The position numbers and the translations under genes are program-made. Source: Ceratotherium simum simum (Eukaryota > Chordata > Mammalia > Perissodactyla > Rhinocerotidae). Taken from it: a stretch of 64,000 nucleotides of DNA. Of this stretch, positions 46,700 to 56,814 are shown piece after piece; the stretch's first letter is position 1; each line of letters opens with the position of its first letter. The stretch lies in contig NW_004454216.1 in assembly GCF_000283155.1 (NCBI RefSeq), forward strand, positions 4,272,846 to 4,336,845. The letters are read 5' to 3'. The notes below the pieces were generated by a model. The model was not told the DNA's origin and did not search any database. It saw only the letters and a program-made list of their open reading frames with translations.

Positions 46700-46775
46700 G
46701 AATGTCTTTTTCTTTCCTTTCTGTACCCACAGTTCTGAACATAGAGCAGGTACTCAATAAATGCTTGTTAATATG
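46700..46775 (+). mobile_element. L2 3' terminus fragment
   Basis: CTGTACCCACAGTTCTGAACATAGAGCAGGTACTCAATAAATGCTTGTTAATATGG resembles CTGTATCCCCAGCGCCTAG...CATAGTAGGTGCTCAATAAATATTTGTTGAATG. Confidence 0.6.
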
Positions 46776-47049
46776 GACTTTTGGGGGTAGGGAAAAAGAG
46801 GCAAAGAAAATTGAAAACTCTTACAGCCCCACCGCACAACTCTTTGCCATCCCTGGCAAGTCAGTCAAATTATTTTCCTATTTCTGCAAAATAAGAGAAC
46901 CATGATTATTTTATCCAAATTCTGTCACTTTCCCGTGTATTACAATTTTCTGAGAGACACCCTATTACACTGACACCTTTGCTGAAAACAATCCTAAGAA
47001 ATTTACTTCTTGTGGTTAATTTCTTTGAAAACAAAGGAACTAACCAAAA
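46776..47049. other. Unique sequence, no gene seen
   Basis: A possible MIR scrap near 46850-46905 (GGCAAGTCAGTCAAATTATT) is too short to call. Confidence 0.4.
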
Positions 47050-47430
47050 GGAGTAAATTTTGAATATCTGTGCATGTAGGTCACTATGTGGTTATAAACA
47101 AGAATCAAGTTTTCTCCCACTGGGAAAGGGCAATTAACTGGCAGCTGTCCAATGTCTGCCTTCACTGTTTGAAATTGTTGTTGTTTTTGATGACGCCTTT
47201 GGAAAATTCTTCACTGGGAAGGGTAGCGTCCCGTCTGCTCATTGCTGAGTTTTTTCACCAAGCGCACAAAAGATATTAACAGGCATTTCCCATTAGTAAT
47301 GCACGATAGGACTACTTCTGTCTATGACTCTTAACCTCATTTGAAAAAATAAGCAAAAAAAACACAGAGATAAGCATGTTACATAATTGTATAAGGCCGA
47401 GAAGCTGAATGAGAACGAGAAAAGTGGTTT
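47050..47430. promoter_or_regulatory. Candidate conserved non-coding block
   Basis: Repeat-free, balanced composition, motif-dense: CAATTAACTGG followed by the E-box CAGCTG (47142-47147), TTGTTGTTGTTT (SOX-type), TGACGCC (47191-47197), CCCATTAGTAATGCACG. It looks like a mammalian conserved non-coding element. This is inference without alignment data. Confidence 0.3.
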
Positions 47431-47769
47431 TGCTTCAAAAGTCTATTTTTAATAGTTGTGTGTGTTTTCATTTATTTCTTCTCTTTGTCTCTTGACTATT
47501 CAGACATGAATTCACTGTTTCTTATTCATTAGAATTTCTAGTCTATCTTGGCATGTAGAGTTGATGAATTAGCTTTATTTAAAAACGTTTAGGTCAAACC
47601 AACCCCAGATGAACTAAAATCATATGCTTCAAGTCATTATACTGTTATAATGAAGATGTATTCAAAAATTTTAAAGGCCTCAGAGGTTTACTTAGATTAG
47701 CATGACCATTCTCAGATGAAAAAAAAAAAAATACCGGCTATTCAATAAATGGCAACTATTATTCGGTCA

Positions 47770-47965
47770 TACCTTATAAAAAACACTTTACTTATACGTT
47801 ATTTTATAATAATTCCTTGTGGTAGGTACTATTATCCCCAGGGATCAGTAAGATTGAGCAACTTGCCCAAGGTCACAAAGCTAGTAAGGGATGACTCCAG
47901 GATTTGAACTCAAGTCAGTCCCCAAAATCCATGTTCTTAACCTCTGCAATTTCTATGCCTTTACA
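47770..47965 (-). mobile_element. MIR SINE relic (antisense)
   Basis: GGTAGGTACTATTATCCCCAG, AGATTGAGCAACTTGCCCAAGGTCACAAAGCTAGTAAGGGATG, CAGGATTTGAACTCAAGTCAGTC, CATGTTCTTAACCTCTGCAAT match MIR reverse complement. A separate TTCAATAAATGGCAACTATTATT just upstream (47739-47761) looks like the 3' end of another, sense-orientation MIR/L2. Confidence 0.88.
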
Positions 47966-49210
47966 CTCAGGAGCTTGCTCGTGTGATATGATGCTGTGGA
48001 CACTGAAATAGCCTCCTACAGCCCTAATATTTGCCTTATCTTTATTAAAAGCTTGAATCTTCACTGTAAGAAGACTTTCATTTCATTTCATTCTATATAC
48101 ATGCGTATACTCCAAGTTGGGAAGATATTTTAACTCCATAAAGATATATCATCCTTATGTCCCATTACATTCAGTTTTTGTGTAATGACTTTCACATAAA
48201 CTTACTTTTGCTAATTAGTTAGCTGGTCATTCAACTATTATTCAATGAGAATATTAGATGGAAAATATTGTAAATATTCTGAGAAGAGTAAGATGATAAC
48301 TTTATTCCAAGGAACTTGAAATCAGCTACATATATTCACATACAATAGCAAACGATAATACAGTGAAGAATAAATGCTGCAACTGAGATAGAAAGTGATG
48401 GTGTGCTAAAGAAGCCTGCGAGGAGCCCTGAATCCCAGCTGTTGTCATCAGAAGGGCTTCAGAGATAGCAGGCATGGAGGGATGTGTTGGCCTATTTGAT
48501 AGAAAGAGAAGGGAATTCCAAAATGAAGGATTGGCGTGATCATGGCACAGTGTCCTCCATGTGCATAGTGCATATTTGGAGAATGGCAAATGACTCAGCG
48601 TACTTGAAGCATGACACTCAGAGATTTGTGGAAGAAGGTGAGCTAGAGAGAGACCAGGTCATGGGAGACTTGACTGTTGTGGTGGGGTGTTTGCACTTGC
48701 TTCTATGAAGCATAGAGGTGTTTGATGGTGGTAGGAACTTATCTGAATTTTAGGAAAATAGAAAGTTCCCCTATGGAAGGGGATTAGAGAAATGAAAAAT
48801 GAGTGGGTTTTGCACCAGTCCAAAAAGGACAGCAAAAAAGCCTGCACTGGCTGAGGGAATGAAAGGGAAGAAACAGAAGGGAACTTGCAGAAATAAAACT
48901 GTGTGAATGTGGTTGATCATTGTGCCTTCAGAGGACTGGCCATAGTCAGAGTGTGAAGTGGGTACATTTAGTTTTCTACATCTTCCTACTGTTTGTCTCC
49001 CATTCCAACAATAGGGTGTTCTTTCCTTCACACTCTGCCCCTTAAAGTAGCCATTAGGCAGCCCAGGCAGGCTTTCAAATCATCAGAGGGAGATGCTTTA
49101 ATACCACAACATATTTTGACAGCAATTGGAATGGATATCCTTCTCAAGGGAAGAGTTTATAATGGTGGTATTGTACCAAGGGTTTTCTGGATAGAGTGAG
49201 ATTTGATTGT
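47966..49210. other. Unique sequence, possibly with very old L2, no gene supported
   Basis: Antisense-L2-like words occur at 48300-48500 (AGGAACTTGAAATCAG, GGGAATTCCAAAATGAAGG) but are too diverged to assign. Overlapping frames of 62-87 codons on both strands have no support. Confidence 0.4.
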
Positions 49211-49462
49211 TTTTTTCTTTTTTTTTTTTTGGTGAGGAAGATCAGCCCTGAGCTAACATCCAGTGTCAATCCTCCTCCTTTTGCTGCAGAAGATTGGCCC
49301 TGGGCTAACATCTGTGCCCATCTTCCTCTACTTTATATGGGACACCGCCACAGCATGGCTTGACCAGCTGTGTGTGGTGCACACCCGGAATCCGAACCTG
49401 CAAACCCTGGGCCACTGAAGCAGAGTGCGCGCACTTAACTGTTGAGCCACCGGGCCCGCCCC
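49211..49462 (-). mobile_element. ERE-type SINE (antisense), two tail modules
   Basis: T-rich start, GTGAGGAAGATCAGCCCTGAGCTAACATCC, second module GGGCTAACATCTGTGCCC, CTACTTTATATGGGACACCGCC, degraded antisense B box GGAATCCGAACC, and head GCACTTAACTGTTGAGCCACC ending GGGCCCGCCC. Target duplication TGATTGTT (49204-49211) and TGATTGTT (49463-49470), 8 of 8, extending as T-rich text. Confidence 0.95.
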
Positions 49463-49470
49463 TGATTGTT

Positions 49471-51506
49471 CTTTAGCTTGGGTTTTCTTCCCTGTTTCCC
49501 TTATGTCACATCACACGTTTGCTTTAGTTCAGTATGGTCTTTCCTCAGGTCAGAGACAAAAGGGAAAAGAAGGGGAAAAGTCCAGAACTCCTGATGACAT
49601 CTGTGTGCTCTCTTTGGCTCTTGATAAATAGAATGTTGAAGACCATACTGGGGAAGCCCCATAACCCTAGAGTTTCTGCATCACACAACTCCAGGAGACA
49701 CTGCTCACAGAACAATGCAATAGAATACAATGTAGAGCTTCCCTGCTGTCTCCTGCTTTCAACCAACCCAGGCTCACCCCACTATTCCTGCTTGTCTCCA
49801 TCTTACTCTCCCTTTTCCACACCACAAACCCTGGTAAAACATGAGACCATTCATAGGCCAGACAAAAACAGTGTGTTTTTGTTATACATGAAGCATAGTG
49901 TGATCTGCTTTACAAGCCCTGCTTCTGTCTATTTCCCCGATCTTTAACTTGTTTGTTTTGATCAAAATGTCTATCTTCCAGTACAATTTCAAATAATGAT
50001 CTTAATAATAAGAAATGATATAGAATAGCCAGCCCCACTAAAGAGAGAAGGCAGCATAAAATCTCTTAGAAGAAGAAAGAACTAAGTTTAAGGAAAAGAA
50101 AGATTGGCCACTTTTAAGAGTCGATATGTGTGTCCAAATTACTTCAGTTACCATAAACACATCTTTCCAGAACAGTTGGCTAATAACATGGGCTTCTCCA
50201 TTAGAATTCAGCTTCACAATTGTGAATAACAATCACAAAGGGAAAAAAAAAAAAACTAAAAGAGAATCCTATATTTTATTGTTAAACAAATGTCACATTA
50301 TTTATATTTTTCTTCCTTGTCCCTCCCTTCTATATTCTAAGACTAGGAAGATAAATAACAGCAGGTTTAATACTATTGACAGAAGCCTTTCTGCTGTGTA
50401 AATCTGCTTTCTCTACAAATGCGTCATGACCATGGGGGACAGTGAGAGCAAGATTGAAGATTCATTAATATATCCCCATAAGCAAAGAGCAAATGAATCT
50501 CATGCCTGTCTCTCAGAATATGTGGAATGACTCACTCAACCAGCTGTCTAGATCCCTTCTGGCTGTAAATATCAGACCTAGAATTGAATAATCTCATATT
50601 AAAAGATGAAGAAAAAATACAAATCTAGAATATGTGTTTATATTGCAGAGTTGTCTTTGTATCTAATTGCAGATGTACTGCAAAATATTCACTTTATTTA
50701 GATTATTATATGATTAGGCATCAGTTCTGTGTGGGGATGTTTTATTTTGTTTTCAGACTGAATTTTGTGGTTATGAAAGCAACAGAAGATTTTGATATGG
50801 GGTGACACTTCCATTGGTTCTTTCTAGATACAATATTAGTGAAAGATGGCAGCCTTAGAAATGGACTGACTTATTCTTCCCCCAGCTCCCTGCAGTAAGT
50901 CTAAACCCAGACACTCTCTTTTGCTTCATCTCTGTATTGGAGAGGAAAATCCGACATATGAAAGGACATAAGAACTGCCATCTGGTCTTGGTGATTTCTC
51001 TGTCTTGTTTATCTATTAGGTGTCGAACATCTTGTACTTAACCACTATTTGATCTAATAATTCTCATCTGTTTCTCTTGGCTGTTTCCAAAGACATTTAG
51101 CAAATGAGACTCCCTCTAACATATTCCTTAAAAAAGGGAAGCAAGTAATTCATTTAATGGCTTAGCCTACTGTCTTCCCTTATAATGGCCAAGCAAGGAA
51201 AGTGTGCTCTTCTGCTCATTCTTTTCACACGATAGCACCTTCTATCCTCCATTTGTCAGCTGGGTCCCCAGTCCTACCCTCCCAGTCCTCCCACTTTTTC
51301 TTGTCTTTTTGGTGAGTGAAGAAGTAACATATTTTTGTGATAAATAAATTGTTTTATTAAATGTAAACAAAAAAACTAAATATATGTTTGACTAATAGAA
51401 TTGTGGATAATATTCCTTTTCCTAACTTTCTAAAATTATCGTGCATTTTCTTTTTATTTTAATGCCTTTTATTTCTTGTTTTTTTTCCTTATTAGAGATG
51501 ACACTC
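49471..51506. other. Unique sequence, no gene supported
   Basis: The longest frame (137 codons, 49534-49947 +) has no domain, and a 73-codon frame overlaps it on the other strand. The rest is AT-rich. Confidence 0.45.
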
Positions 51507-51608
51507 ATTTTTTAAAATTTATTCATTTACTGAACAAATAGCATGGAATGTCTATTATGTGCCAGTCTCCGTGCTATGCAATGAAAACACAGTGTAAGAA
51601 AATAGGCA
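51507..51608 (-). mobile_element. L2 LINE (antisense), 3' terminal part, interrupted by an ERE
   Basis: TTTAAAATTTATTCATTTACTGAACAAATAGCATGG, TCTATTATGTGCCAGTCTCCGTGCTATGCAATGAAAACACAGTG match the L2 reverse complement terminus. Continues at 51842 on the other side of the ERE. Confidence 0.65.
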
Positions 51609-51841
51609 GGGCCGGCCCCATGGCTTAGCGGTTAAGTGCGTGCGCTCCGCTGCTGGCGGCCTGGGTTCGGATCCCGGGTGCGCACCGACGCACCGCTTCT
51701 CTTGCCATGCTGAGGCCGCGTCCCACATACAGCAACTAGAAGGATGTGCAGCTATGACATACAACTATCTACTGGGGCTTTGGAAGGAAAATAAATAAAT
51801 CAAATCAAATCAAAAAAAAAAAAGCTCTCATATTAAAAAAA
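51609..51841 (+). mobile_element. ERE-type SINE, short form without tail modules
   Basis: Head GGGCCGGCCCCATGGCTTAG, intact A box TGGCTTAGCGG (51621-51631), intact B box GGTTCGGATCC (51664-51674), GCCATGCTGAGGCCGCGTCC, and middle module (CAACTAGAAGGATGTGCAGC ... CAACTATCTACTGGGGC). It then goes straight to an A-rich tail with AAAT and AAATC units; the GATGTTAGCTCAGGGC modules are absent. Target duplication AAGAAAATAGGCA (51596-51608) and AAGAAAATAGACA (51842-51854), 12 of 13 matching, inside L2. Confidence 0.96.
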
Positions 51842-52578
51842 AAGAAAATAGACAAAGTTTTATCTTGCATGCAAAAAATATAGTCTAGAGGGGAAACTAG
51901 AAATAAATAAAATAATGTCACGCTTAACCATGTAATTGCACAATATAATTGTGGCAAGCATTGTGCGGGATAAGTATTAAATGCTCTGGGAAGAGAGTAT
52001 AACCTTCTATGGAGAGGAGCAAGAATTCAATTAAAGGAATCGAAGTGGTCTTTTTTTGGAGTGAATGTGGACGTTGAAAAGTTTTATTGCTATAACACAT
52101 ATTTTTCAACTATTGATTAATAGCAGGGCCTTTCCTATCAGTATTCAACTTCAAATTAAGGGTAACAGCTACAAAGAAAAAAATTAGAAAAGACTCCTGT
52201 TTTGTATTTGTTTTTATCTTTTTGCTAAACAATGTAAGATGTATAAAAGGGAAGCCATGCTAGTCTGGAAGATGAGGGAGAGCTTCCCTGGAGAAGTGGC
52301 TTCTGATCTCAGATCAGAAGACTGAGTGGGAGAGAACATTCCATCATAGAGTAGAGCAGTTTGAAGGCCCTGAGGCAGAAAGAAAGATCTTGCATTTGTG
52401 GAAAATGAAAGAAGGCCAGTTATTTGAAAGAGTGAACAGCGATACAAAGAGAATCTGGGGGAGGAGGCAGGAGACAGGTCACACTGGGCTTTGCATCCCA
52501 TGAGAAGTATTTTGGTATTTATCTTAAAAGTGATGTGGTGTACCTAAAGAGTTTGAAGCTGGGCAGTTGTCATGAAAA
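51842..52578 (-). mobile_element. L2 LINE (antisense), continuing part
   Basis: GACAAAGTTTTATCTTGCATG, GTCTAGAGGGGAAACTAGAAATAAATAAAATAATG, GAGGGAGAGCTTCCCTGGAGAAGTGGCTTCTGATCTCAG, GAACATTCCATC, AAGGCCCTGAGGCAGAAAG, AGAAGGCCAGTTATTTGAAAG, GGAGACAGGTCACACTGGGCTTTGCATCCC, TTTGGTATTTATCTTAAAAGTGATG follow the antisense L2 consensus in order. Confidence 0.75.
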
Positions 52579-53121
52579 TGAGGACACCAAACCTGCTGGA
52601 ACAGCATTTTAGGGGTTTAAGTTTGACCCCAAGTTTAACTCATAGACACAGGCTCAGTAGCTGATACACTTGTATTCTAGAATATGCCACAGAGGTCTAG
52701 CAAGTCTAGATACTAAACTTCAGGAGGAACCCTACTCTTGATGTGTGGGGCTTTGAAACTGCATGACTAGGGAAGCACTGTGTGACCAAGAGCAGAAAAA
52801 TGATAGCAATATTATGAGGCAGAATCTTGACCCCAGCCCTATTCAGCATTCTCTGTGGATAGAACCAGCCCCTCCTGTGACTTGATCACGGCACTGAGGT
52901 TTGCAGGTATATGATGTAGCAAGTGAGTAGGAGAATTCTTCACATCACTGTCCCTGCTTGGGGAATCATTGGCCCCTCCCTTGGAATGAGAAGGGCCTTG
53001 AGCTCAAGTCCTGTAGTTGGCCAGGATTGACTGCCTTAAGCTCAGGGCCTTACCCATTTCCCGTGGATCTTTGCAGAAGGTCCAGGGGATCTCTCTTTGA
53101 TAAGTTAACCCTTACCTCTCA
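52579..53121. mobile_element. Unidentified 543-bp insertion splitting an L2
   Basis: The flanking L2 sequence runs to GGGCAGTTGTCATG on the left and resumes at GCAATGACATGCTTAATG on the right; both are the same stretch of the L2 consensus, so the intervening DNA is inserted with partial duplication of the target. The insert can be read as starting TGAGGACACC and ending CCTCTCA, the TG...CA ends of an LTR, but the 5-bp flanks (GAAAA, GCAAT) match only 3 of 5. I do not recognise the family. It has no open frame. Confidence 0.45.
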
Positions 53122-53600
53122 GCAATGACATGCTTAATGTTTGTGTTTTAAAAGAATTACTCTGGGTGTAGTTTGAAAGCAGAATGGAGATGGTAAGATT
53201 GAAGAAGAAACATGTGACTATTACAATAATCAGGCAGGAGGTTGAAGCAGTTTGAATTAGTGGTAATGTGGGTATACATGTCAGTGGAACATAGGAGATT
53301 GATTTAGAAGTAAAATTGGCCAGACTTTGTGATGAACTGGTTGTTGGGGGTTAGGAAAAGGGAAGTAACAAGGTTGACTCCCAGACTTCTAGCTTGAACT
53401 ATGGTGCTTCCTTTCCCTGAGATGGAGAATATTTCGGAAGACACAAATCTGGGAGTCAAGATCATGAATTCAGCTTTGGATGTGTGGAGGAGGCAGTCTA
53501 TTAAATAGGATAAAGCTTAGACAAGAGATCTCATACTTTTAGGGCAGCGAATATGGAACAAAGCTGCAGATAGAGTAAAGAAAAACCATAGTCAGGGCAA
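53122..53600 (-). mobile_element. L2 LINE (antisense), resumed internal part
   Basis: TTTTAAAAGAATTACTCTGGGTG, AATAATCAGGCAGGAGG, TTGGCCAGACTTTGTGATGAACTGG, AAGGTTGACTCCCAGACTTCTAGC, GCTTCCTTTCCCTGAGATGGAGAATAT, GATCATGAATTCAGCTTTGGATGTG match the antisense L2 region upstream of the 3' end, in the order expected after 52578. Confidence 0.7.
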
Positions 53601-56600
53601 GATGGAGGCCTACAAATGAAGGCAATTATCTCGAATTCATGTCTCCATTGTCACCACTGTGTGTTCATAGCATCTTTTCAGTCTCTTAGAATTGTCTAAA
53701 GTAATTGCCGTCAGGGCAGACATTTATCTTCTAAGTTTCAGGCTTGAAGTGTGTCAGTCTAGAAAATATCCTATAATATCCTATAAGTCACTAGGTGACT
53801 CTTGTGTTATGCGAATATAGATTTAAAGTAAGACCAGGTGTCACAAAGTAGTAGTTTCATTAAAGATGTCATTTTTGTCCAAGCTAATGATCACTCTCCT
53901 CTGCCCACCAGCAGGATTCCATGAGTATGAGGGCTGCAGGAGCACCAGAAGCTGCTGTTGGCCTCATTGAGCTCTGATTTCTCTTGTCCTGACACACTCT
54001 CCATCACTTATCCACTTACCCCAAGTCGGGAAGTTTAACTGCCTATAGGGAATGAGTGATCACCTGCAAAATGTCTGAAACCATCCCTTTAGGGTACTCT
54101 CCTTTAGATATAATATGTTCCCTAGAAGAACTGTGGTGTGTGTGCATGTGTATGTGTGTCTGTATACAACTGCGGTGAATATGTATTAATATAACCTTTT
54201 TTCTAAGTGGGAAGATTACTCTTCCATAATGTAATTCTGAAAATTTTAATATATTGTTTTATTCTTTGATGATAATCGTATCTAACGCTCTTTAAGCTTT
54301 AAGAGCCCTTGAATAGACAGTTTGAGGTATTTATTTTCTCTGTACACTGTTGAAAGACTTGATTGATTGTGGTAAGACAGGTTTTGAAATGGAAATTTCA
54401 ATAACTCAGTGGTAGATGTCAAAGCACTTATGTATGTGTGTGTCGTGCAGGTGTCTCCTGAATTTAATAAGAATTAAAGTTTTTAGTGAAAACATATTTA
54501 AAACATGCTATAATGTTGAGTATATACCTATTCTTCTTTAAAAAAATATGTGTATATAATTGTTTAAGCAGTGGTTGAACTAGTGATCTATTAAAAATAT
54601 GATGTGGTTTATTTATGTTATATTTATGAAAAAAGAGGTCATCAATTCAAAACTTAAATGCATCTTTAAATTATTACACATTCCTACATGAAAAAATGAG
54701 CTAAACAGACTGTAGCAAAGAAAAGAACTTAAATATTCTATCTCCTCTACTTCAAGTTTCTTTTCCTTGTGGAGCATAAAGTAGTTCCAGAATAAGTTGC
54801 CAGTGAAATATCATCTTCTATTCATCTTAACTAATGCATTAGAAGACAGGTAAGATCAGGAAAAACACTTCTCCTGTGGTGTGTGGCCACTTGCTTGGTT
54901 CAGGTGATCAGGTCTTAATTAGAGGAAGCTCCCCAAGTACCATCAATAAAAATGCTCTTACCACTCTCAAATCCAGCAGGCAGAGTGTGAAGTTCAACAT
55001 AAAGTTTTAACAACATCAACTCTTCAATTTTGAAAGAAGATTCAGTGAAAACTCGAAAGTTAACGGATTGAACCCCAGTCTTTAGGAATAGAGAGCACAC
55101 TCTAAGAAAGTGCTAATGTCTTCTGCATGTAAGAATTTTTTTCTTTTCTATGATTCCTGCAAGAGAGAATTAAGTTTATTCTTGATATTGGGAGTTGTGT
55201 AAGTATGTCTTGATAATGGAGAGGGCATATATAAAATGTGCTAATGACTTGCTGTGTGGAAGGGAGGTAGATGCCTATGCCTCCTAAATACATAGAGCTG
55301 AAGAGCGGTCTACAGATCTGCTGCTCTCTCCTGGCCGACTATTCAGACCTCAGACTCAAAGTCCCTGGGGGCGAGAAAAAGTATTTGGAGATATGCCAAT
55401 TCTCTTAAATCCACAAAATGATAGGAGAGTTCCAGAGTAGCGTTGTCTACATTCTAAGAAGAGAAACAAACGAACAATTTTCTAATCTCACTGAATTTGA
55501 AAGAACATTTTAGACTATGAATGGTGAATCTACTTGAAATTCATAAACTACTTTGATGTATCAAAGACTGAGTTTTCAGGCAGATCAAACCGCATTCCAC
55601 AAATGCATCTTAATACCTGCTATGTCTTTGTCATTATAATGAGGATGCCATCCTTATTCTGCTTAAATCGGCACTATGATAGGGACCGCTGATATACATT
55701 ATGAAATTGTAAAGCCTTTTCATAGGCTTTAAAAGGATAATGTTTGCCTTTACTTAATTTATATAGATTCTGGGGTCAGGGTCAGATTAAGACCTTTGAG
55801 GACTATAAATACAGAAAGTATTACGGTACCCTCTTTCCCACCCCAACTTAAGGTATTACCAGAAGTCAAACTGCCATAAGTATGCTAGGAGGTACAAAAA
55901 TCTTCTTTTCCCCTGATGTTGCATTGACACCTTTATATTGAAATTTCAGATATTCTTAAACCACTATTAATATTATTATTATTATCTGCATCATTATTAT
56001 TTGCTATCCCTGTGCTTTGCTGATATTCTAAATAGTTGCTTATATTATTTTCAAGTTCATTCGGCAGAAGATTTGCCTATTGCACTATATGTTTTATTTT
56101 GCACCCTTTCCTATCAATTAAGAAGGACAGTCTCTGCAAGTGTGGAAGCAAACCAGCCGCACGGCTGCAGCATCCACAAGTTGCCCCTACTCTGCTTCCT
56201 TTATTCCAGCCCTTCCTATTGCCTCAAAGTTAAACCATAATATTATCTTTCAGCGTCTTTCTTCCCATAAGTGATTTTCATACTAGTTGAGTTTTTATTC
56301 CATTTTGATTTTTCACTTTTTGTTCTATCAGCATTAATATATCTAGTTGTTTTATAAGCAGTCAAAATTTTAAGTGTAGTGTCAATCAACAAGTCACAGA
56401 AATTTTCACAAAGTTAATTATTTGACCAGAAATAAATAACAACTGAGAAAATAAGTGCCACAGGAACTTACCCCAAACAACTCTGCTCTGCAATTTTTTG
56501 AACATAAAGCCATTGTAAGTTCTGTTTCTGGGATAAGAGTTTGGGATGATCTAAGAAAGTTCTTCTGAATTCCAAGGATTAATAATAGAATTAAAAAAAA

Positions 56601-56626
56601 AATAGATATTTTTTGTTTCCTCCCAA
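53601..56626. other. Unique sequence, no gene seen
   Basis: Contains short TG repeats near 54133-54166 and 54430-54447, and a local duplication ATATCCTATA near 53766-53784. No gene or recognised transposon. Confidence 0.5.
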
Positions 56627-56814
56627 GTTTCCTCTCCTCCCTGTCCTCTCTGCTTTCCTGGCTCCCATCCCTCCTCCCCCTACTCCTCCTCCTCCCCTTC
56701 CTCCTAGTCCTCCTCATCCTCCTGCTTCTCTTCCCTCCCTTCTCCACCTTCTCACATATACTCTTTCTTTCTTCTTTCTCCCTCCACCCCATTTCCCTTT
56801 CTCTCTCCACTCAT
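56627..56814. repeat. Polypyrimidine (CT-rich) tract of about 190 bp
   Basis: The plus strand is strongly pyrimidine-rich, with CTCCTCCCCCTACTCCTCCT followed by more CCTCCTCC and CTTTCTTTCTTC. The complementary strand gives a false Arg/Glu/Lys-rich open frame (56418-56810). Such tracts can form triplex DNA in principle; here that is inference. Confidence 0.9.

Noticed and set aside
48300..48520. Antisense L2-like words
   Set aside because: Too diverged and out of clear consensus order to list as an element.
49534..49947. 137-codon plus-strand frame
   Set aside because: No homology recognised, overlapped by an antisense frame, no splice or promoter context.
56418..56810. Arg/Glu/Lys-rich minus-strand frame of 130 codons
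   Set aside because: It is the reverse complement of a polypyrimidine tract; low complexity explains both its openness and its composition.
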